Shown here: in pieces, positions 31,632 through 41,522 of the stretch
How the letters are laid out: every line of letters starts with the position of its first letter
Numbering within the stretch: position 1 is the stretch's first letter
NCBI GenBank assembly: GCA_040754425.1
Contig: JBFMCR010000016.1
Location: 52,238-116,237, forward strand
DNA length: 64,000 nt
Origin: UBA6918 sp040754425
GTDB taxonomy: Bacteria > Pseudomonadota > Gammaproteobacteria > Burkholderiales > Thiobacillaceae
Reading direction: 5' to 3'
Made by a program: the position numbers and the translations under genes
Notes under the pieces: model-generated
Databases searched by the model: none
The model's input: the letters and a program-made list of their open reading frames with translations, nothing else
What the model was told of the DNA's origin: nothing

Positions 31632-33623
31632 ATGCCCAACATCGACATCACCAAACCCGAACTCATCTGGCCCGGCAAGTACGACGAGCAGGGCAACCGT
31701 GTCATCAACCGGGGCGTGGCCCTGCCCTTCCAGGTGGTCGAGACCATCAAGGAAGGCCGGGCGACCCGCGAGCCGGGGCACGTGAGCGACCTGTTCAGCG
31801 CCCGCCCCAGCGGCAACGACGAGTGGCGCAACAAGCTGATCTGGGGCGACAACCTGCTGGTGATGGCGAGCCTCATGGAGCAGTACGCGGGGAAGGTGGA
31901 TTTGATCTACATCGACCCGCCGTTCCACGCCGGGGCGGACTTCTCCTTCAAGGTGCAGGTCGGCGGCGAGACGATCGAGAAGGAGGCGAGCCTCATCGAG
32001 GAAAAGGCGTATCGGGACACTTGGGGCCAGGGCCTGCAAAGCTATCTCGACATGCTGGCGGCAAGGCTCGCATTCGCCCGCGAACTGCTCGCGCCCACCG
32101 GGAGCCTGTACGTTCACCTGGATCACAACGTCAGCCACTACGCCAAGGTGCTGCTCGACGAGATCATGGGGCGGGAGAACTACCGCAACGAGATCGTCTG
32201 GCAACGCACCAGTGCCCGCTCGGACTCCAAGACCTATAACCACATCCACGACACCATCTTCCTCTACACGCGCACGGACACCTGGAAGTGGACCAAACAG
32301 CACACCGAGTACGACCCGGAATACATCGAGAACTTCTATCGCTACCAAGACCCGGATGGGCGGCGATTCACTACGAGCGACCTCACAGCCGCCGGCACGC
32401 GGAAGGGTTCATCGGGCATGCCTTGGCGGGGAATCGATCCAGCCGCTAAGGGTAACCACTGGAAATACACAATCGAGAAACTCGAAGAGCTGGACGCCCA
32501 AGGCCGCATCTATTGGCCGAAAAAGGAAGGCGGTATACCTCGCTTCAAGCGCTATCTGGACGAAATGCCAGGAACGGCCCTGCAAAGCATCTGGACGGAC
32601 ATCAGCCCGGTCTCACCGCATGCCACCGAGCGCACCGGCTACGACACCCAGAAACCCGAGCCGCTCCTGGAACGGATCATCACGGCAAGCAGTACGGAAA
32701 ACGATTTGGTGATGGACTTCTTCTGCGGCTCCGGCACCACCTGCGCTGTCGCCGAAAAACTCAACCGCCGCTGGATTGGCTGCGACCTCGGCCGCTTCGC
32801 CATCCACACCACGCGCAAGCGCCTGCTGGACATCCCCGACTGCAAGCCCTTCGAGATCCTCAACCTCGGCCAGTACGAGCGCAAGTATTGGCAGGGCGTG
32901 ACCTTCGGCGGCGAGAAGCCGGCCACGCCGGATCAGGCAGCAGTCGCCGCTTATGTGCAATTCATTCTGGAGCTGTACCACGCCCAGCCTCTGCCCGGCA
33001 CCCACATCCACGGGCGCAAGGGCGGAGCGCTGGTGCACGTGGGGGCGGTGGATGCGCCGGTGACCATCAGCGAGATCAATGCCGCGCTGCGTGAAGCCGC
33101 CGAGCTTGGCCAGAAGGAGCTGCACATCCTTGGTTGGGAGTGGGAGATGGGCCTGCACGACCCCGTGGTGCAGCAGGCCAAGCAGTCCCACGGCGTGCGC
33201 CTGCGGCTCCTCAACATCCCGCGCGAGGTCATGGAACGCCAGGCGGTGGAACGGAATGACGTGCGCTTCTTCGATCTTGCGCATCTGCAAGCCGGGCTCG
33301 TTCCCGTCAATGGAAGCACGCGCAAGGTGAAGGTGCGTCTCACCGATTTCGTCATCCCCGACACCGACCTCATTCCCGAGGAGGTGCGCGGCAAGATCAG
33401 GAAGTGGTCCGACTACATCGACTACTGGGCGGTGGATTTCGACTTCCAGCACGACACCTTCATGAACCAGTGGCAGGCCTACCGTACGCGCAAGAACCGC
33501 AAGCTCGACCTCGAATCCGCCGAGCACGAGTACGAAAAGCAAGGCAAGTACCAGGTGCTGGTGAAGGTGGTGGACATCTTCGGCAACGACACGAGCCGGC
33601 TGCTGACCTGGGAGGCGAAGTGA
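31632..33623 (+). CDS. Type III restriction-modification methyltransferase (Mod)
   Basis: 663 residues from the ATG at 31632; the earlier open frame lies inside the protease gene. The catalytic motif IYIDPPFHAGADF (DPPF 95-98) precedes the SAM-binding motif LVMDFFCGSGTT (about 362-370). This beta-class order fits type III Mod subunits, which methylate adenine N6 in an asymmetric site. Residues between about 150 and 330 form the probable target recognition domain. The C-terminal ~250 residues (DFVIPDTDLIPEEVRGKIRK, YWAVDFDFQ) are of the kind that contacts Res. It starts 25 bases after the protease and ends one base before res. Confidence 0.88.
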   Translation: MPNIDITKPELIWPGKYDEQGNRVINRGVALPFQVVETIKEGRATREPGHVSDLFSARPSGNDEWRNKLIWGDNLLVMASLMEQYAGKVDLIYIDPPFHAGADFSFKVQVGGETIEKEASLIEEKAYRDTWGQGLQSYLDMLAARLAFARELLAPTGSLYVHLDHNVSHYAKVLLDEIMGRENYRNEIVWQRTSARSDSKTYNHIHDTIFLYTRTDTWKWTKQHTEYDPEYIENFYRYQDPDGRRFTTSDLTAAGTRKGSSGMPWRGIDPAAKGNHWKYTIEKLEELDAQGRIYWPKKEGGIPRFKRYLDEMPGTALQSIWTDISPVSPHATERTGYDTQKPEPLLERIITASSTENDLVMDFFCGSGTTCAVAEKLNRRWIGCDLGRFAIHTTRKRLLDIPDCKPFEILNLGQYERKYWQGVTFGGEKPATPDQAAVAAYVQFILELYHAQPLPGTHIHGRKGGALVHVGAVDAPVTISEINAALREAAELGQKELHILGWEWEMGLHDPVVQQAKQSHGVRLRLLNIPREVMERQAVERNDVRFFDLAHLQAGLVPVNGSTRKVKVRLTDFVIPDTDLIPEEVRGKIRKWSDYIDYWAVDFDFQHDTFMNQWQAYRTRKNRKLDLESAEHEYEKQGKYQVLVKVVDIFGNDTSRLLTWEAK

Positions 33624-33624
33624 C

Positions 33625-36378
33625 ATGAGTCAGGCCGAACACGCCAACGTCCTGGAACTGAGTCTTCCGGAGATCGCCGACCGCGATCCCTACTCCCCGC
33701 CTACCACCCACCTGGAGAAGACGGGGGCGAATGCCTGGTCCGAGGTGCCGGGCCGGCGCGAGAGCCGGACCCTGCTGGTCAACCAGATGCGCGAGGCGGT
33801 GGATGCCTGGCGCGCGGACGGTTATCCGGGCGCCACGGACACCACCCGGCGGCTGCTCGCCTGGTGGTTCGAGGACGACCATCTGCTCGCGGATGGAACC
33901 CCGTTTCGTTATTACTTCTGTCAGCGCGAGGCGGTGGAGACGGCGGTGTACCTCTTCGAGGTGGAAGGCCTCATGGACGTGGGCGACCTGATCAACCGTT
34001 ACTTCAAGAGCCCCGATCTCCTGGAGCTGGAGATACTGACATCGAGCCGCGGGCAGCGCTTCATCCGCCGCTACATCCCAGAGATCGGCAAGACCGCCGA
34101 GCAGGAGCTGCCGCCGGAAAACCTCGCGCGCTACGCCATCAAGATGGCGACCGGCTCGGGCAAGACCGTCGTCATGGCGCTGCTGGTGGCGTGGAGCTAT
34201 CTCAACCGCCGGTTGGAGGAAGGCTCAAAGCACGCCGACAACTTCCTGCTGGTCGCGCCCAACGTGATCGTCTACGAGCGGCTGCGGGAGGATTTCGAGT
34301 CGGCGCGCATTTTCCATCAGCTTCCGATCGTCCCTCCGGAATGGAAGCATGAGTTTGCGCTCAGCACGATCCTGCGCGGCGAAGCGCGCGAGCCCTCACC
34401 TTCCGGCAACCTGTTTTTAACCAACATCCAGCAGATCTACGAGGACAACGGGCCGCCGGCCGGGCCGATCAACCCCGTCGCGGCGCTGCTTGGCAAGGCG
34501 CCGAAAGCAACGCTCGATACCGCCACCCCCATGCTGGAGCGCGTGAAAAGGCTGCCGAACCTGATGGTGTTGAACGACGAGGCGCATCACGTCCATGACG
34601 ACGACCTCGCCTGGAACCAGACGCTGCTCGCCCTGCACGACAACCTCAAGCGCAAGGGCAAAGGGGGGCTCACCCTCTGGCTGGACTTCTCCGCGACGCC
34701 GAAGAATCAGAACGGCACCTTCTTCCCCTGGATCGTCGTGGACTACCCACTCGCCCAGGCGGTGGAAGACCGCATCGTCAAGACCCCGCTCATCATCCAC
34801 CAGACCGACAAGAAGGCCCCGGACAAGTACGCCTCCGAAGAGGCGGGCGATGTTTACAACGAGTGGATCGCCATCGCCGTCGAGCGCTGGCGCGAGCACG
34901 TCAAGGACTACGGCGCCGTGGACGAAAAGCCCCTGCTATTCGTCATGGCGGAATCCACCAAGGATGCGGACTCCATCGCCGAGCGCCTGCAACGGGAGCC
35001 GGAGTTCAAGGGCAAGGGCCGGGTGCTGGTCATCCACACCGACAAGGCCGGGGAGATCACCAAGAAGGACCTGAACCTCGCCCGCCAGGCGGCCCGGGAA
35101 GTGGACGAGGGCCGCTCGCCCATCCGCGCCATCGTCTCCGTGCTGATGCTGCGCGAGGGCTGGGACGTGCGCAACGTCTCGGTGATCCTGGGCCTGAGGC
35201 CGTTCACCGCCAAGGCCAGCATCCTGCCGGAACAGGCCATCGGCCGTGGCCTGCGCCTGATGCGCAAGGTGCCGCGCGACAACAATCAGATTCTGGAGCT
35301 GATCGGCACCAACGCCTTCGAGAACTTTATCCGCGAACTGGAGAAGGAAGGCGTCGGCATTCCCACTACCACCCAGCCGCCGAAGCCGGGGCGGGAAGTG
35401 TATCCGCTCGCGGACCGCGTCCATCTGGACATCGCGATTCCCCAGACCACGCCGCTCTATGAGCGCACCTACACCAGACTCGGCGACCTCGACCCGCTGA
35501 CTCTGCCGCCGCTGGCCAAGGAAGCCGACCTGGACAGGGAAGTCCGCAACCGCATCGATCTGGTCCACGGCACCGTGGACGTGAAGGTGGGCTCCGACGA
35601 GGTCGAGTTCAACGACGACAACCTGCCGCCGGTGGAGAATCTTCTCTCCTCACTGACCGGCCGCGTGGAGAAGCGCGCCCGCTTGCCCGGGCGCTTCGCC
35701 GAGATCTACCCGAAGGTCCGGGAGTACGTCCAAAAGCGCTGCTTCGGCGTCGTGGTCGAACTGGACGATGCCGGCGTGCGGCGGGCACTGAATCACTCGG
35801 GCCTGCTGGATGCCGTGGCTGGGCTATTTGCCCGAGCCATCGGCCAACTCACGGTGGAGGCGACGCCGGTGAAACTCCTGGGCGAACCGTACCGGCTGTC
35901 GGACACGCCGAAATTCACCTGGCGGCGGATGATTGTTCCGGCGCAGAAGACCATCTTCAACGTGGTCGCGTGCTACAACCCCTTCGAGGCGGAATTCGCC
36001 TCGTTCCTGGACCGCTGCGACGACATCGACCGGTTCGCGGCGCTGGCCGAGTGGTTCACCCACTTCCATGTGCAGTACCTTTCCGGCAGCGGCGCGGTGC
36101 GGCTGTATTACCCGGATTTCGTCGCGGTCCAGACGACCGAGGCCGGGCCGGTCAACTGGATCATCGAAACCAAGGGCCGCGAATTCGACGACACCGACGC
36201 CAAGGCCAAGCACATGGCTCGCTGGTGCGAAGAAGTCAGCAAGGAATCCGGCGAAACTTGGCGTTACCTCAAGGTGCCGCAAACCGTGTTCCAGGACTTT
36301 GCCGCCAAGGGCTCTACGCGCTCGTTCCAGGCACTGCTGGCTTGGAAGCATCCGCAGGAAGACCTACCCAAGGTATAA
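33625..36378 (+). CDS. Type III restriction endonuclease helicase subunit (Res)
   Basis: 917 residues. The superfamily 2 helicase has Walker A KMATGSGKTVVMALL (about 173-187), LVAPNVIVYERLREDF, the DEAH motif LNDEAHHVHDDD (about 316-327), LDFSATPKN and motif VI-like QAIGRGLRLMRKV. The C-terminal nuclease has YYPDFVAVQ and WIIETKGREF, a D-ExK pair typical of Res nuclease domains. With Mod it should cut unmodified DNA after ATP-driven communication between two sites (family knowledge). It is the last gene of the block, with only 48 bases before the convergent hydrolase. Confidence 0.88.
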   Translation: MSQAEHANVLELSLPEIADRDPYSPPTTHLEKTGANAWSEVPGRRESRTLLVNQMREAVDAWRADGYPGATDTTRRLLAWWFEDDHLLADGTPFRYYFCQREAVETAVYLFEVEGLMDVGDLINRYFKSPDLLELEILTSSRGQRFIRRYIPEIGKTAEQELPPENLARYAIKMATGSGKTVVMALLVAWSYLNRRLEEGSKHADNFLLVAPNVIVYERLREDFESARIFHQLPIVPPEWKHEFALSTILRGEAREPSPSGNLFLTNIQQIYEDNGPPAGPINPVAALLGKAPKATLDTATPMLERVKRLPNLMVLNDEAHHVHDDDLAWNQTLLALHDNLKRKGKGGLTLWLDFSATPKNQNGTFFPWIVVDYPLAQAVEDRIVKTPLIIHQTDKKAPDKYASEEAGDVYNEWIAIAVERWREHVKDYGAVDEKPLLFVMAESTKDADSIAERLQREPEFKGKGRVLVIHTDKAGEITKKDLNLARQAAREVDEGRSPIRAIVSVLMLREGWDVRNVSVILGLRPFTAKASILPEQAIGRGLRLMRKVPRDNNQILELIGTNAFENFIRELEKEGVGIPTTTQPPKPGREVYPLADRVHLDIAIPQTTPLYERTYTRLGDLDPLTLPPLAKEADLDREVRNRIDLVHGTVDVKVGSDEVEFNDDNLPPVENLLSSLTGRVEKRARLPGRFAEIYPKVREYVQKRCFGVVVELDDAGVRRALNHSGLLDAVAGLFARAIGQLTVEATPVKLLGEPYRLSDTPKFTWRRMIVPAQKTIFNVVACYNPFEAEFASFLDRCDDIDRFAALAEWFTHFHVQYLSGSGAVRLYYPDFVAVQTTEAGPVNWIIETKGREFDDTDAKAKHMARWCEEVSKESGETWRYLKVPQTVFQDFAAKGSTRSFQALLAWKHPQEDLPKV

Positions 36379-36426
36379 ATCGGGCGTCGCGGAGGCGAGA
36401 TAAAACAGGTCGCCACAAGGCAATTA

Positions 36427-37062
36427 TTATTTCTCGAAGTGTTTTTTGAACCAGTCCGCGGCCTGCGCGGCCACTTCCTCCAGCGTGCCCGGCTCCTCGA
36501 ACAGATGCGTGGCGCCGGGCACGATGACGAAGCGTTTTTCGCACTTGAGATCGGCAAAAGCCTGTTCGTTCAATTCGATGACGCCGAAATCCAGCCCGCC
36601 CACCAGAAACAGGGTGGGGGCCTTGACCCTGGAGAGTTCGGCGGGGGAGGCCAGATCGGGGCGGCCGCCGCGCGAGACCACGGCGGCAATGCTTTCGTCG
36701 TCTGCCGCCGCCCTGAGTGCGGCCGCAGCACCCGTGCTGGCGCCGAAATAACCCACCTTCAGTGAAGCCGTGTCCGGGTTCTGTTTCACCCAGTGCGCAG
36801 CCGCGCGCAGGCGCTCGACCAGAAGATCGATATCAAAGCGGCGCGAATAGTCGCGATCCTCTTCAGGCGTGAGCAGGTCCATCAGCAAAGTGCCGATGCC
36901 GTGCTCGCGCAGCACGCGCGCGACAAAGTTGTTGCGCGGACTGTGGCGGCTGGAGCCGCTGCCGTGTGCGAACAGCACCAGGCCGATGGGCTGGTCCGGT
37001 AGCTCCAGCGCGCCTTCGATGTAAGCGCCGTTGACCGGGATGCGGACGACTTCGTTTTTCAT
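36427..37062 (-). CDS. Dienelactone-hydrolase-like alpha/beta hydrolase
   Basis: 211 residues, cytosolic. Oxyanion strand LVLFAHGSGSSRHSPRN, nucleophile elbow GYFGASTGAAAAL, acid FLVGGLDFGVI and histidine VPGATHLFEEPG form a complete serine hydrolase triad. Proteins of this type occur next to, or fused with, PRTase-fold proteins; substrate unknown. A second, truncated copy of its C-terminus is at 22856-22968. It lies one base from amrS on the same strand, so it may be read with the AmmeMemoRadiSam genes. Confidence 0.86.
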   Translation of the reverse strand: MKNEVVRIPVNGAYIEGALELPDQPIGLVLFAHGSGSSRHSPRNNFVARVLREHGIGTLLMDLLTPEEDRDYSRRFDIDLLVERLRAAAHWVKQNPDTASLKVGYFGASTGAAAALRAAADDESIAAVVSRGGRPDLASPAELSRVKAPTLFLVGGLDFGVIELNEQAFADLKCEKRFVIVPGATHLFEEPGTLEEVAAQAADWFKKHFEK

Positions 37063-37063
37063 T

Positions 37064-38147
<1,084 letters not shown>

Positions 38148-38155
<8 letters not shown>

Positions 38156-39512
38156 GCGCACCCTCCTTCCACTTGCTCACGCCGTAGCGCGCAAGACGCA
38201 ACTCGCCGTGCCAGAAATCCGCCGGCAATCCGGCCTTGCGCTTCAGTTGGGCAAGGAATTGCTCCGGTTTGGGAAGGGTCTCCCACACCTGCGGCAGAAA
38301 GGTGCTGCGGTGGCGGCCGTATTCCAGGATCAGGCCGTCCTCGTGCGGGCGCAGCAGACTCAGGGCATGAGATTCGCTTTCGCATTCGAGCGGCTCGGGC
38401 GGGCTCAGCTCGGACACTTCGACGCGCACCTTGCCGAACTCGTGCCGGTCCAGCGGCGCAAAGCGCGGGTCGAGGAAGGCCGCGGCGACGGCGTTGTGCC
38501 GCACGTCTTCCAGCAGCGGGCGATGCGCCTCGAGACTGCCGATGCAGCCGCGCAGGTCGCCGTCGAGCGTCAGGGTGACGAAACTCGCGCCCGGCTCCTG
38601 CATCCAGGGTTTCATTTCCAGTGCCGGCGCACTCGCGCCGAAGCGCTCGCCGATGGCGCCGCGGGCGGCTGCCAGCAGAACCTCGCCGCGCTCGTCCAGC
38701 TTCGGCTGCGGCGGGGGCGATTCGTAAAAGGCGAGCGCGGCGTAGCCCACCACGCGCGACCTGTCGCCGGCGGTGTCGCCCGAGTTGCGCAGGTCCAGCA
38801 GTTCCGCAGTGAGGCCGCGGCGGTGGGCGAGTTTGAGCAGGCCGTTCACCGGCGTGGCGCCGCAGGCCTGTTCGTGGTCGAGAACGGGATCGAGATGCAG
38901 CATGCGCGCCACCGAAGCCGCGTCCTTTTGCCGCGCCGCATCGTAGGGCAGGTAATGCGACAGGTCGGAACTGATCACGATCAGCGTTTCCGGCCCGCCC
39001 CAGAGCCGCTCCAGCACCTCGGCCACCTCATCCGGCGTGGCGTACCCCACCACCAGCGGCACCAGGCGGAAATCTCCCAGCACCGTCTGCAAAAAGGGCA
39101 GGTGTACTTCCAGGGAATGCTCGAGCGCGTGTGCGGCTTCGCTGGCCACGATTTGCGGCAGGTCTGCCAAGGCTTCGATCGCCTGCGGGTCCAGCATCAC
39201 CTCGCCCAGCGGCGAGGCGAGGCCGGTCGCATCGGGCAGGGCCAGGCCACGCACCGCCACCCGATGCGCCGGGCCCAGCAGCACCACGCGGCGGATCTTG
39301 CCGGCCGCGGGGATGATGCGGGCGTAGCCGCTGGCCGCAATCGGGCCGGAATAGACATAGCCGGCGTGCGGCACGATCAGCGCCTTGGGCGGGGCCGAAG
39401 CTTCCGGAGCTTCGGGAACGGCAGCCAGCAGTCTGCCCAGCTCGTCACGGAGCAGGACAGGATCGGCCGGATAGAAGTAGCCTGCCATGGCAGGCTTGCG
39501 TACATGGTTCAT
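38148..39512 (-). CDS. Fused AmmeMemoRadiSam proteins B (MEMO1-like) and A (AMMECR1-like)
   Basis: 454 residues from the ATG at 39512; ATGs at 39518 and upstream are possible. Residues about 1-260 form the MEMO1 domain: RKPAMAGYFYPADP, LIVPHAGYVYSGPIAASGYA, SSDLSHYLPYDAARQKD, DHEQACGATPV. Residues about 275-454 form the AMMECR1 domain: PGASFVTLTLDGDLRGCIGSLE (split here across the family LRGCIG motif) and RYGVSKWKEG at the end. MEMO1 resembles class III extradiol dioxygenases, and AMMECR1's role is unknown. It is divergent from the HTH-ImmA gene. Confidence 0.93.
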
Positions 39513-39610
39513 TACCATCAGTTTAGATGGGGGTGATGAAAAAAGTTGCAAGGTTTGCCAAAGTGCGCCTTTGCATTTTTACCACCGCCGTACCCTCGAA
39601 TTTTGGCCAC

Positions 39611-39630
39611 TAAACTTGATAAAACTTGAT
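39611..39630 (+). repeat. Direct repeat upstream of the HTH-ImmA gene, candidate operator
   Basis: TAAACTTGAT and AAAACTTGAT stand side by side, 31 bases before the start codon, in the AT-rich gap between the divergent amrBA and HTH-ImmA genes. The 10-bp period fits binding of an HTH dimer on one face of DNA. Autoregulation is inference. A second short direct repeat, AATTCGCGCATG, covers the start codon region. Confidence 0.4.
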
Positions 39631-39660
39631 TTTTGGCTAGCCGGGCCCAATAATTCGCGC

Positions 39661-40797
39661 ATGAATTCGCGCATGGGAAAAACCCTCAATTCCGAGGCAG
39701 TGCAAAGCGCGCTCGTCCATCGTGGAATGACCCAGGGTGAACTGGCAGCAGCGGTAGGAACATCCTCCCAGGCCGTCACCAATTGGCTGAAGGGGAAAGA
39801 CTTCCCCCGTCCGGCCTCCCTGCTCAAACTTGCGACCACGCTCAGCCTGACTTTCGACCAGCTCGTGAAAACGAGCGATGCCGACAGGCCCATCATCGCC
39901 TATCGCAAGAAGGCCAATGCCAAGACAACTGCCGCGCATCTCGCCAAGGCCGAAGGCATCGGCATGCTGCTCAAGCCGCTGGTTGCTTATCTGCCGGAAC
40001 AACGAGCGCTGCGCACACTCATCACTTCGCCCTCGACCGACTACGACAGGCTCCAGACCGCCGTCTCGCAAACCCGCGACCGGCTCGGCATTGGGGAAAC
40101 GGCCGTGCTGGAATATGGGCACCTGATCGGGGAATTCGGGGAATGCGGCGCGGTCCTCGTGCCGGTGCTCTGGGGCAACAAGGGCAATCACGAGAACGCC
40201 CTGCACATCCGCCTGCCTCAGGAGGATGTGACTTTCATCTTCCTCAACCTCGACACCCATCTGGAAGATTTCAAATTCTGGATGGCGCATGAGCTGGCAC
40301 ATGTGTTCACGCCAGACCTTTCGGGCAGCAATGAAGGCGAGGATTTTGCCGATGCCTTCGCGGGCGCGTTGCTGTTTCCGAAGGTCTGCGCCGAAGCGGC
40401 TTACCGGGCAGCCTGTCAGGAAAAGAAATCCACACGGGCGGTACAAGCGCTAACGGAACATGCGGAGAATCACATGATCTCGCTGTTCACCGTCTACCAG
40501 CAGGTTCAACAGTTCGCCAAAGCCGCCGGACTGCCCGTTCTGAACATCGACGAAAAATCCATCCATGCCCTGCGCAACAGCCGGCGCTGGCCGCTGGTCA
40601 GCGCCGCCCTGTTCGATCCGATGCCGCCCTCGCCGCAGCGTTACATCGCAGCCTGTGAAAAAAACTTCCAGACCAGCTTCTTTCATGCCCTGAAACGCAT
40701 GATCATTGAAAGCGGCACAGGCGCATCCTATATCCAGCAGGTTCTCGACACCCCCTTGCAAGACGCCCTGGCGCTCCACGAGGAACTGCGCCGTTGA
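39661..40797 (+). CDS. HTH (XRE-type) protein with ImmA/IrrE metallopeptidase domain
   Basis: 378 residues from the ATG at 39661 (an ATG at 39673, MGKTLNSEAV, is equally likely). The N-terminal XRE helix-turn-helix is at about 10-65 (MTQGELAAAVGTSSQAVTNW). The C-terminal ImmA/IrrE-type peptidase domain has HELAH at 210-214, a downstream EDFADAFAGALLFP glutamate region. Such two-domain proteins act as antitoxin-like or stress-responsive regulators that cleave repressors. Its stop overlaps the start of the PIN-like gene (TTGA), a typical antitoxin-toxin layout. Confidence 0.87.
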   Translation: MNSRMGKTLNSEAVQSALVHRGMTQGELAAAVGTSSQAVTNWLKGKDFPRPASLLKLATTLSLTFDQLVKTSDADRPIIAYRKKANAKTTAAHLAKAEGIGMLLKPLVAYLPEQRALRTLITSPSTDYDRLQTAVSQTRDRLGIGETAVLEYGHLIGEFGECGAVLVPVLWGNKGNHENALHIRLPQEDVTFIFLNLDTHLEDFKFWMAHELAHVFTPDLSGSNEGEDFADAFAGALLFPKVCAEAAYRAACQEKKSTRAVQALTEHAENHMISLFTVYQQVQQFAKAAGLPVLNIDEKSIHALRNSRRWPLVSAALFDPMPPSPQRYIAACEKNFQTSFFHALKRMIIESGTGASYIQQVLDTPLQDALALHEELRR

Positions 40798-41384
40798 CCC
40801 TGGTGCTGCTTGATACCAACGCATACCTGCGTTTGGCCAAGCGCATTCGTCCCCTGCTGGGGAAACCATTCGGGCAGAAGCAATATGTCCTAACCATTCT
40901 GAAACAGGTCGAGGACGAAGTTCATAAAAGCCCGCGCCTCAAGTTCAATTACCCCTGGTTTGCCGATGGCGATTTGAAAGCCGAGAGGCTGGCCAAACAA
41001 TCGAGGTTAAACAAGGAAGAGCGCGCACAAATCGACATCATCGCCAGCGTGCTGCGCGGCCATGTTCTTGCCAATCCTCATGACTACACCGTCCTTGGCC
41101 GCTCGCCGCCCTCGCCGACCGATTGTTTCCTCCTGGCTTTCGGCCAGGTGCGCCCCGCCATCGTCGTCACCGACGACCTCGGCATGCATAAACTCGCCGC
41201 CGATTTCGATATCGACATTTGGCACGGGCACGAACTGCTGAAAAAGATGCTCAGTGCCAAGGTCATCGACAATGATCTTGTGCGGGAAATCTATACGGCG
41301 CTGGAAAACAACGATGACCTGACAGATAGCTGGCGGGAAGCAAGGCACACCGAGTTCAAGAAGGTGTTCGGGCCGAAGCCATAG
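40794..41384 (+). CDS. DUF4411-type PIN-like protein, probable toxin
   Basis: 196 residues from a TTG start overlapping the upstream stop; a GTG three codons on is possible. PIN-like acidic residues are visible in VLLDTNAYLRL, SPPSPTDCFLLAF and VVTDDLGMHKL. DUF4411 proteins are PIN-related putative ribonucleases found beside HTH/ImmA antitoxins. The closely coupled order antitoxin-toxin, and location in the accessory stretch between ftsZ and the AmmeMemoRadiSam genes, support a type II toxin-antitoxin-like pair. Activity has not been shown by the sequence. Confidence 0.8.
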   Translation: MTLVLLDTNAYLRLAKRIRPLLGKPFGQKQYVLTILKQVEDEVHKSPRLKFNYPWFADGDLKAERLAKQSRLNKEERAQIDIIASVLRGHVLANPHDYTVLGRSPPSPTDCFLLAFGQVRPAIVVTDDLGMHKLAADFDIDIWHGHELLKKMLSAKVIDNDLVREIYTALENNDDLTDSWREARHTEFKKVFGPKP

Positions 41385-41451
41385 AAGCGCATCATTCAAC
41401 GGTGTTCGACACCATGAGATGGTTGATTTTATCGTCTCTTTCGAAACAGAA

Positions 41452-41490
41452 GGGGGCACTGCCCCTCCCCCGGAGAGCGTGGGGGAAGGG
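41452..41490 (-). terminator. Hairpins between the PIN-like gene and ftsZ
   Basis: Two stems can form: CCCTCCCCC-n9-GGGGGaaGGG and GGGGC-act-GCCCC. In the ftsZ direction the second is followed by CTTCTGTTTC, a weak T-tract. It belongs to the CTCCC/GGGAG palindrome family and may double as the terminator of the dcw cluster. Confidence 0.45.
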
Positions 41491-41522
41491 CTTGAAGTCC
41501 GATCGAGCGGGTGAGCTGCCGC

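Noticed and set aside
33625..36378. BREX or DISARM system
   Set aside because: No PglZ, BrxC, BrxL, DrmA or DrmB-like protein is present; the methyltransferase and helicase fit type III Mod and Res.
22969..36426. Prophage or integrative conjugative element
   Set aside because: No integrase, structural, relaxase or conjugation genes; the flanking hydrolase copies are only about 87% identical, so they are not recent attachment-site duplicates.
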